The position numbers and the translations under genes were made by a program. From an uncultured Clostridium sp. (lineage in GTDB: Bacteria > Bacillota > Clostridia > Lachnospirales > Lachnospiraceae): a stretch of DNA of 64,000 nucleotides. Location: assembly GCA_945917985.1 (NCBI GenBank), contig CAMEIH010000011.1:1-64000 (forward strand), read 5' to 3'. Shown piece after piece: positions 43,855 to 50,248 of the stretch (positions are counted from its first letter, which is position 1; the number at the start of each line of letters is the position of its first letter). Below the pieces are notes generated by a model. That model did not search any database. It had not been told where the DNA came from and saw nothing but the letters and a program-made list of their open reading frames with translations.

Positions 43855-45258
43855 TCATTCATTGATAATTTCATTCTCCTCAACAGAGGAAGCGTCAAGG
43901 GCAATATAGTCATAAACACTGAGTCCATACTGTGTATTGGATTTGACAATTGCATATTCATCATTTTCGTAAAGAATATCAATCTGTTTAAAATCCGCAT
44001 AACCTTTATTGATATTATATACACCTACGAGCGATCCTTTTTTACTTATAGTAAACTTTTCCGTAGAATCAGGTTTTATGATATCGTCACCGCTTCTAAG
44101 CTGAGAATCATCCAGATAATACTCTGTTTCCGTCGCGTTATATATCGTAGTTTCAATAAACTCCGTAGTTGCCTTTCCATCCTCGGTGTAGGTTTCTCTC
44201 AGCACTCCGTCTCTTCCGTTTTCTCCGCTCTGGGTCACATATTCCTTGGGCACAATATAAAACTCTTTTTGAATAATAGAAGACTGAGGTATTTTAAGTC
44301 CTTTTTCCTCTTCCGTAATCAGCTCAATTTCAATAAATCTGTCTGTGCAGAACGTGATCATGGAATTTGTAAAAGTCAGCTGTACAAAAGTATCACCGTC
44401 AGGATTGGTATAGCTGCTCACCTGCCCCCATGAGGTATCTTGATTTTTCAAAAATTTTACTTTTACATATTCGAGTTCTTCCAGTTCTTCCGCTTTACTT
44501 TTATCTACCTGGATCACGATTGACCAGTCTTCATCCTCAGAAAGCTTATACACAGGATCACCGCTTGCAATCAGATCATTACTGATGAGCTGTGTTTTTT
44601 CATATTCTTTTGTGTTAAAAAGATCTTTTGTGAATTGCTCCAATTTAAGATCTTCATATCCATCCGTAGAATAAATCACAATTCCCGTTTCGGGAGCACT
44701 GCAAAAAGAAACAAGCTCTGATGCGCCCGAACTGTTAATCTTGTCAATATTCTGAAGAATATTTGCATTTGCTAATTTAAGAACAGTTCCCTTTACATCA
44801 TATTTGAAACTATAAACAGTAGAAAAATTCTCAGGATCAAACCCGGAAACAAATCCAAGGATTTCCGATTTCAATTCACTTAAGTCTCTGTCCGATAAAG
44901 TAATTTCTCCTGCATTCTCAGAAGCAATATACTCTGCCAGTTTTCCTGATTCATCCAATGTATACACAAGGTTTCCGGCCCCTACACGTTCGCCTTCTCT
45001 TGCATAGTAATTAATATACCCGGCCTGCTGGGCAGTGACAATGGTTTCCTTTCTGAGCGCAATTCCCTGATATATATTATTGGAGGAAAGCGATCCCTCC
45101 ATTACTTCATAAGGGACCACATGCTTTGATGTAAAATAGCCACAGATACAGATTATAATATAAATAAGCATAATGGCAAAAATAACCATACCAATATTAA
45201 TATTTAGAGGTTTTCTGTATTTTACCACATTATTGTTGCTGTTACCGTTCAAATTCAT
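43855..45258 (-). CDS. HlyD-like membrane-fusion/adaptor protein (orphan)
   Basis: 467-residue protein anchored by one membrane helix at about residues 22-42 (IGMVIFAIMLIYIIICICGY), with a large extracytoplasmic part. The region near residues 75-125 (IVTAQQAGYINYYAREGERVGAGNLVYTLD) is a split lipoyl/barrel-sandwich motif typical of HlyD/AcrA adaptors, and a second half near the C-terminus completes a beta-barrel. No ABC or RND pump gene is adjacent. The start is ATG 45258 with AAGGA close by; the track start at 45339 adds 27 unrelated residues and crosses a terminator. It is 28 nt upstream of yggS-sepF. Confidence 0.78.
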   Translation of the reverse strand: MNLNGNSNNNVVKYRKPLNINIGMVIFAIMLIYIIICICGYFTSKHVVPYEVMEGSLSSNNIYQGIALRKETIVTAQQAGYINYYAREGERVGAGNLVYTLDESGKLAEYIASENAGEITLSDRDLSELKSEILGFVSGFDPENFSTVYSFKYDVKGTVLKLANANILQNIDKINSSGASELVSFCSAPETGIVIYSTDGYEDLKLEQFTKDLFNTKEYEKTQLISNDLIASGDPVYKLSEDEDWSIVIQVDKSKAEELEELEYVKVKFLKNQDTSWGQVSSYTNPDGDTFVQLTFTNSMITFCTDRFIEIELITEEEKGLKIPQSSIIQKEFYIVPKEYVTQSGENGRDGVLRETYTEDGKATTEFIETTIYNATETEYYLDDSQLRSGDDIIKPDSTEKFTISKKGSLVGVYNINKGYADFKQIDILYENDEYAIVKSNTQYGLSVYDYIALDASSVEENEIINE

Positions 45259-45300
45259 GTTCCTTATGCGTATGCCTTTCCTACAATATCCGTTATCATG

Positions 45301-45333
45301 AATAAAACCCCAGATGAGTCTCCGGGGTTTATG
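45301..45333 (-). terminator. Intrinsic terminator after the P-loop gene
   Basis: On the minus strand, AAACCCC pairs with GGGGTTT around a 12-nt loop, followed by TTATT. It lies about 20 nt after the stop codon and 43 nt before the HlyD-like start. Confidence 0.65.
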
Positions 45334-45351
45334 TATCATCTAATATGTTTC

Positions 45352-45771
45352 TTATAAAGAAACAATAATCTTTTCTTTATATGAAGCAGGAAGTTCAGCT
45401 TCATCGCGCGATATGCTCAATATGAAATCAACTCCGAATTTCTGGCTGACAGCCTCAAGCTTGTTAATGATGGGATCAATGTCAATTTCTTCTGCACATG
45501 CAATCTTTAAAAAGCTGTCAAAATACATCTGCTGCAGATCGTGATCCTGTGAAATGATACCGCAAATAAATCCGACAAACTCGTCTGAATTGGATATCAT
45601 ATATGAGGACACATCAATCAATCTGATCTTATTGTTCAATTCATACATATGCTTGGTACTTTTATCCAGATAAACGATATTGCCGGATACATTTTGAACT
45701 TCACTGTTAACTTTATCTAACAAATGTTTTGTTTTGCCTTTTCCCTTTTTTCCTACAATTAACTGAACCAT
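45352..45771 (-). CDS. Small P-loop NTPase-like protein
   Basis: 139-residue protein with an N-terminal Walker A motif (MVQLIVGKKGKGKTKHLLDK) and hydrophobic strands (GNIVYLD, VDFILSISRD) that fit a compact nucleotide-binding fold. No clear second family motif is visible; the acidic segment DIDPIINK could follow the core. AGGAGGG lies 7 nt before the ATG, and a consensus-like promoter precedes it, so it is probably monocistronic. Similar small ATPases accompany envelope genes in Lachnospiraceae, but I cannot name its function. Confidence 0.72.
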   Translation of the reverse strand: MVQLIVGKKGKGKTKHLLDKVNSEVQNVSGNIVYLDKSTKHMYELNNKIRLIDVSSYMISNSDEFVGFICGIISQDHDLQQMYFDSFLKIACAEEIDIDPIINKLEAVSQKFGVDFILSISRDEAELPASYKEKIIVSL

Positions 45772-45831
45772 TGGTAATCCCTCCTGAAGTATATTCGCTA
45801 TATATGGAGTTGCCTTATATAACCTGATATT

Positions 45832-45860
45832 ATTATAAAATAGAATGCCTTAAAAAACAA
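45832..45860 (-). promoter_or_regulatory. Promoter of the P-loop gene
   Basis: On the minus strand, TTGTTT and TATAAT are separated by 17 nt, beginning just after the carboxypeptidase stop codon. The leader would be about 55 nt. Confidence 0.7.
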
Positions 45861-45863
45861 CTG

Positions 45864-46862
45864 TTAATTGTTTATTTCATCAAGCAAATCTGACATTTGT
45901 GAATATAAGTCCTCTCTGCTTTCCGCACGCATGATAACGGAAATATACGGATTCCCCGATGTATCTCTGGAAACCAGTACAAGACAATGCCCGGCCGCAT
46001 TGGTAGTACCGGTTTTCCCGCCGAGAACCGTAATACCTGCAGGAGCCTGAGCCTGTCCCTGAAAATAATAGTTTGTGCTGTTCACATTCAATTCCTTTGA
46101 ATTGCCGTTTTTATCATAGTAAACCGTAGAATATTCTGTCGTTCTTATAATTTCATTAAACCGTTCGTATTGAACGGCCGCATTGGTGATCAGATACATA
46201 TCATAGACCGTAGTATAATGATTGTCATCAGACAGACCATGCGGATTCACAAAATGAGTGTTGGTAGCTCCTATCTCAAGTGCTTCCTCATTCATCATAT
46301 CCGCGAACTCCTCTACACTTCCCCCGATTCCCTCCGCGATCATGACAGCAACATCATTTGCAGAATAGATAAGCAAAATATGAAGAGCCTGATCCAAAGT
46401 CATCTGATCTCCTTCTTTGATTCCACAGACCTGTGCACCGGATTCCAGATTGGCCACATTGGCAGATGCCGTCAGCGTCATATCCATAGACCCATATTTT
46501 AACGCAACCAGCGCCGTCATGATTTTGGTTAAGCTGGCCGGATAAAGCTTTTCATGTACATTTTTGGCATAAAGTGTTTCTTTGTCATTTAAGTCAAAAA
46601 GGCCTGCACCGGATGCCTTTGACATATTAACATCACTGATATTCACATCCGAAGAAACCACACACAGATTCGCAGCAAAAGGCTCTGTATTCCGGCTTTC
46701 TTCCTCTATATTAACGATGCGAAAGCTGCTCACATCAGAATTTACCTCATAAGCCATATCATAACGGCTCATACCGCATCCATTCATCAGTGGCAAAGCT
46801 AATACAAGCAGGATTATCCCTGCCTTTTTAAGAACAAAAGAAAATTTATTTGTAATTCTCAC
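45864..46862 (-). CDS. D-alanyl-D-alanine carboxypeptidase (S11 family, lipoprotein-type signal)
   Basis: 332-residue penicillin-binding protein that trims D-Ala from peptidoglycan stem peptides. Residues 1-29 form a signal sequence ending in LMNGC, a lipobox, so Cys29 is probably lipidated. The active-site motifs are Ser110-x-x-Lys (SLTK), Ser167-Ala-Asn and Lys283-Thr-Gly (GGKTGTTNAAG). There is no C-terminal amphipathic anchor as in DacA, consistent with lipid anchoring. The start is GTG, overlapping the mgsA end by 17 nt, with GGAG upstream. It ends the rodA-mgsA series. Confidence 0.92.
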   Translation of the reverse strand: MRITNKFSFVLKKAGIILLVLALPLMNGCGMSRYDMAYEVNSDVSSFRIVNIEEESRNTEPFAANLCVVSSDVNISDVNMSKASGAGLFDLNDKETLYAKNVHEKLYPASLTKIMTALVALKYGSMDMTLTASANVANLESGAQVCGIKEGDQMTLDQALHILLIYSANDVAVMIAEGIGGSVEEFADMMNEEALEIGATNTHFVNPHGLSDDNHYTTVYDMYLITNAAVQYERFNEIIRTTEYSTVYYDKNGNSKELNVNSTNYYFQGQAQAPAGITVLGGKTGTTNAAGHCLVLVSRDTSGNPYISVIMRAESREDLYSQMSDLLDEINN

Positions 46863-47241
46863 GCCACTCCATATCTCCTCTGTCTAAGGACTTCACCAAG
46901 AGTTCAGCCGTTGCAAGATTCGTAGCCAGCGGAATATTGTAAACGTCACAGTATTTGACCACATTATTCACATCCGGTTCATGATGTTTCTGCGTTAAAG
47001 GATCTCTCAGAAAAATAACAAGGTCCAGTTGATTATGTTCAATTTGTGCACATAACTGCTGTTCTCCTCCAAGATGCCCGGCAAGATATTTATGTACGGT
47101 TAAATTCGTAACCTCTTCCACAAGTCTTCCGGTGGTTCCTGTTGCGTACAATTCATTCTTACTTAAAATCCCCCGATATGCAATACAAAAATTCTGCATC
47201 AGTTTTTTCTTGGCATCATGTGCAATAAGTGCGATGTTCAT
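46846..47241 (-). CDS. mgsA: Methylglyoxal synthase (MgsA)
   Basis: 131-residue enzyme converting dihydroxyacetone phosphate to methylglyoxal and phosphate, a bypass used when phosphorylated sugars build up. MNIALIAHDAKKKLM, ELYATGTTGRLVEE, LAGHLGGEQQ, VIFLRDPLTQKHHEPDV and IPLATNLATAELL are the family blocks. ATG 47241 is chosen; the track start at 47271 and ATG 47250 sit on or before the AAGGGGC ribosome site. Its place between rodA and a carboxypeptidase gene recurs in Clostridia. Confidence 0.95.
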   Translation of the reverse strand: MNIALIAHDAKKKLMQNFCIAYRGILSKNELYATGTTGRLVEEVTNLTVHKYLAGHLGGEQQLCAQIEHNQLDLVIFLRDPLTQKHHEPDVNNVVKYCDVYNIPLATNLATAELLVKSLDRGDMEWRENYK

Positions 47242-47296
47242 AAGTATCATGCCCCTTCCTATAGCCACCATATTATTAGTCTGCTAATAGTATACA

Positions 47297-48412
47297 CTAT
47301 TTTTCTTTACATTGTAACCCCACATTTAAAACAAATCCTATTCCGATAAAAGAACTGATCAGGGATGTCAGTCCATAGCTCAAAAAGGGAAGCGGAAGCC
47401 CTGTATTGGGAAGCAGATAAGTCACTACCCCAATATTGATAAAGCTTTGAAAGCCAATCAAAGCCCCCACTCCGGAAGCTATGATTGTCCCCGCCACATC
47501 TTTCGCCTTTCTCGCAACACTAAAACATTCAATACTGATGAGCAGAATCAAAATAACTACAATGCTGGTCCCTATAAAGCCAAATTCCTCTCCTATTACG
47601 GCAAAAATAAAGTCTGTCTGCTGCTCAGAAATAAAGTTGGCATTTTTTACGGAACTGATCTGGTTTGTCTTATAACCTTTACCCATTAACTGTCCGGAAC
47701 CGATCGCCATGATGGAATATTCCTGCTGATATCCAAGAGTATTTGCATATTCCTCTTTGTTGAAAAAGGCTACGATTCTGTTACCCTGATATGCCCTTTC
47801 GCCGCTGAAAATTTTCTGATCGGGCTGCAGGATCAAAGTGATCAATATGACTGCAGAGGGAATTGCCACCGCAAGTACACCTGCAACCACCTTATAGCTG
47901 AGTCCTCCCACAAACATAATGGTGGCAAAAATCAGACAGATCACTATTGTAGTAGATAAATCCGGCTGGGCTGCTACAAGTACCGCCGGAATTGCAAACA
48001 AAATTACACACAGTGAAATATACTTAAATGTATTCAGCTTTTCCTTGTGATTTAAAATGAATTTTGCAAAGAAAAGCGTAATAAAAATTTTTGCAATTTC
48101 GGAGGGTTGGAACCGAATTCCTCCCAGTTCAAGCCATCTTTGCGCACCGCCCCCTTCTTTACCCATAAAAATAACGAGTGCAAGAAGAATCAGATTCAAA
48201 ATATAAATCACCCAATAAAAATTCAGTATAACTGAATAATCAAACAGTGATAAAAAAATCATCAGGCACACGCCGGCGGCAAAGCCCGCAATCTGCTTGG
48301 ACTGAAGTGCTTCCTCGGCACTGCCGACGGCGATGATTCCAATGACCGCTAAAGCAATTACCATAATCAAAAGTTTAAAATTGTAATTCCGTAACTTATA
48401 ATGCTTTAACAT
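47297..48412 (-). CDS. rodA: Rod shape-determining protein RodA (SEDS glycosyltransferase)
   Basis: 371-residue polytopic membrane peptidoglycan polymerase that works with PBP2 in lateral wall growth. About ten membrane helices are visible. Typical segments are GAQRWLELGGIRFQPSEIAKI, QPDLSTTIVI, a long extracellular loop with the YQQEYSIMAIGSGQLMGKG motif, TDFIFAVIGEEFGFIG and GLPLPFLSYGLTSLIS. GAAAGGC precedes the ATG. It is downstream of minE and near its partner PBP2. Confidence 0.93.
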   Translation of the reverse strand: MLKHYKLRNYNFKLLIMVIALAVIGIIAVGSAEEALQSKQIAGFAAGVCLMIFLSLFDYSVILNFYWVIYILNLILLALVIFMGKEGGGAQRWLELGGIRFQPSEIAKIFITLFFAKFILNHKEKLNTFKYISLCVILFAIPAVLVAAQPDLSTTIVICLIFATIMFVGGLSYKVVAGVLAVAIPSAVILITLILQPDQKIFSGERAYQGNRIVAFFNKEEYANTLGYQQEYSIMAIGSGQLMGKGYKTNQISSVKNANFISEQQTDFIFAVIGEEFGFIGTSIVVILILLISIECFSVARKAKDVAGTIIASGVGALIGFQSFINIGVVTYLLPNTGLPLPFLSYGLTSLISSFIGIGFVLNVGLQCKEK

Positions 48413-48436
48413 ATTTAGCCTTTCAAAAATAACTGT

Positions 48437-48706
48437 TTATTTGCTGTGCAGATCAAGTATCGGTATATTGGCATACAGGGTAGGCACCTTGCTCTCATGC
48501 CCTTTGATTCCTGTTTTACTTATCTGGATTTCCATACTCTGTGTATCGATCTTCATATACTTTGATATCACTTTTGCAATATCCGTCTTGATCATTTCCA
48601 TCATTTCCGGAGAGCAATTCACCCTATCGGAAATAAGGAGAATCTTAAGCCTGTCCTTGGCAATTTCCCTGGATTTTTTTCTTCCAAAAAAATGTTTTAA
48701 TCCCAT
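48437..48706 (-). CDS. minE: Cell division topological specificity factor MinE
   Basis: 89-residue protein that stimulates MinD ATPase and drives pole-to-pole oscillation. The N-terminal amphipathic membrane helix (MGLKHFFGRKKS), the RLKILLISDRVNCSPEMMEMIKTDI region (contact helix/strand for MinD) and the C-terminal dimer domain fit the family. ATG 48706 follows GGAGGTGG; the track start at 48754 is further upstream inside minD. Its presence means a MinE-type and not only a MinJ/DivIVA-type system. Confidence 0.94.
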   Translation of the reverse strand: MGLKHFFGRKKSREIAKDRLKILLISDRVNCSPEMMEMIKTDIAKVISKYMKIDTQSMEIQISKTGIKGHESKVPTLYANIPILDLHSK

Positions 48707-48717
48707 AGTACCACCTC

Positions 48718-49509
48718 CTAATTTTTGTGGAAAATACCTGACACCCTGGTCCAAAAAGAGATTCCCTTATCAAATTCAATATAGGGTGTCTCCTTTCCGG
48801 TAACGCGATAGCATATATTCTGATATGCTCTTCCTGCCAGTGTATTATTCCCAACAAGAGGTTCTCCCTGGTTTGTTGCAATCACAACATTCTCATCATC
48901 CGGTACAATACCGATCAGTGGAATGGACAAAATGTCAACAACATCTGCCGCACTCATCATTTCCCCTCGTTTTACCATATCACTTCTGAGACGGTTTATG
49001 ATCAGATCAATCTGCTTAAACTCATTGGCCTCCAAAAGCCCAATAATCCGATCTGCATCCCTGATGGCGGATACCTCCGGAGTGGTAACCACAAGTGCTC
49101 TATCTGCCCCTGCAATCGCATTTTTGAATCCCTGCTCAATTCCTGCGGGACAATCAAGAATAATATAATCGAACTGTTCTCTGAGCTGATTGATCATTTT
49201 GACCATCTGCTGCGGATTAACGGCTGTTTTATCTTTTGTCTGGGCAGATGGCATAAGATAAAGACTTGGATGCCTTTTATCCTTGATTAATGCCTGTTTG
49301 ATACGGCATTTGTTTTCTACCACATCTACCAGATTATATACAATCCGGTTTTCCAGTCCCATGACCACATCCAGATTGCGGAGACCGATATCCGTATCAA
49401 TCAGCACTACTCTTTTCCCCATTGCTGCAAGACCGGTACCAACGTTTGCCGATGTGGTGGTCTTTCCCACACCGCCTTTCCCTGACGTGACGACAATTAC
49501 TTCACTCAT
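48718..49509 (-). CDS. minD: Septum site-determining ATPase MinD
   Basis: 263-residue ParA-type ATPase that carries MinC at the membrane. The deviant Walker A is GKGGVGKTT, followed by VVLIDTDIGLRNLD and DYIILDCPAGIEQGFKNAI. The C-terminal segment SFWTRVSGIFHKN is a plausible membrane-targeting amphipathic helix. AGGAGG precedes the ATG. It lies between minC and minE. Confidence 0.96.
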   Translation of the reverse strand: MSEVIVVTSGKGGVGKTTTSANVGTGLAAMGKRVVLIDTDIGLRNLDVVMGLENRIVYNLVDVVENKCRIKQALIKDKRHPSLYLMPSAQTKDKTAVNPQQMVKMINQLREQFDYIILDCPAGIEQGFKNAIAGADRALVVTTPEVSAIRDADRIIGLLEANEFKQIDLIINRLRSDMVKRGEMMSAADVVDILSIPLIGIVPDDENVVIATNQGEPLVGNNTLAGRAYQNICYRVTGKETPYIEFDKGISFWTRVSGIFHKN

Positions 49510-49554
49510 ACATAATCCTCCTAAATGAATTAACTTCGTCCCCTGAGAACATGC

Positions 49555-50235
49555 CTATCCCGGCAAATCACTCAGTAATTCTTTGGTAAGGGAATCCATT
49601 ACGATCTTATTATTTTTGATGTAAGCGATTTTCGGTTGTATCTTGGGTTTAATTCCCCATCTTGCTTTTTCTTTTGATTGATATTTGAAATCACCTATTT
49701 TTAGTTTTTCAGGTGACATTTCAAGCGCTGCCACATAATGTCCTGTGCTTCCGTTTCCTCCTGCATAGGCTTCTCCGTACAGACCTCCCAGCACAATAAT
49801 ATCCTTTGCTGAGATGATTGCTGATCCCGGATAGACATCACCCAGAATCACGATACTGGATTCTGTCTCAAGCACCTGTCCGTTTTTCAGTGTTCCCTTA
49901 TAAAACTGTCCTTCACTGCCTGTCAGCGAATTCTCAGAAAAATCTGTCTGTGAGATTGCTTTTACAAATTTTTTGTCTGTTTCTTCGTCCTCCGAAACAA
50001 TACACAGGATATGAAGATCGGAATTTTCGGAAATAACCGTCAATATCTGTTTTTCTTCTTCTTCAGAAAGCTGCCTTCCTTTAATGGAAAGTGCCATCCT
50101 TGCATCCTTAAAAAAACCTCTTGATTCTCTGAATTTAACTGCCATATCAAGTAGCAGGTCCTGGAAATCGGACTCGGGATCAAGATGCAGCACTATGCCG
50201 TTTGGAAAACTTTTAATGATTACTGAATTCTTCAA
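49555..50235 (-). CDS. minC: Septum site-determining protein MinC
   Basis: 226-residue FtsZ-polymerisation inhibitor. The N-terminal domain (VIIKSFPNGIVLHLDPESDFQDLLLDM) and the C-terminal right-handed beta-helix (VLETESSIVILGDVYPGSAIISAKDIIVLGGLYGEAYAG) are clear. The start is set at TTG 50235, where AAAGGAG stands 7 nt upstream; the track frame from 50289 lies inside the PBP2 3' end. It follows PBP2 by 13 nt. Confidence 0.93.
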   Translation of the reverse strand: MKNSVIIKSFPNGIVLHLDPESDFQDLLLDMAVKFRESRGFFKDARMALSIKGRQLSEEEEKQILTVISENSDLHILCIVSEDEETDKKFVKAISQTDFSENSLTGSEGQFYKGTLKNGQVLETESSIVILGDVYPGSAIISAKDIIVLGGLYGEAYAGGNGSTGHYVAALEMSPEKLKIGDFKYQSKEKARWGIKPKIQPKIAYIKNNKIVMDSLTKELLSDLPG

Positions 50236-50248
50236 GTTATTACTCCTT

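Noticed and set aside
43726-44433. 235-residue plus-strand ORF
   Set aside because: It is antisense to the HlyD-like gene and yggS, with composition typical of a shadow frame.
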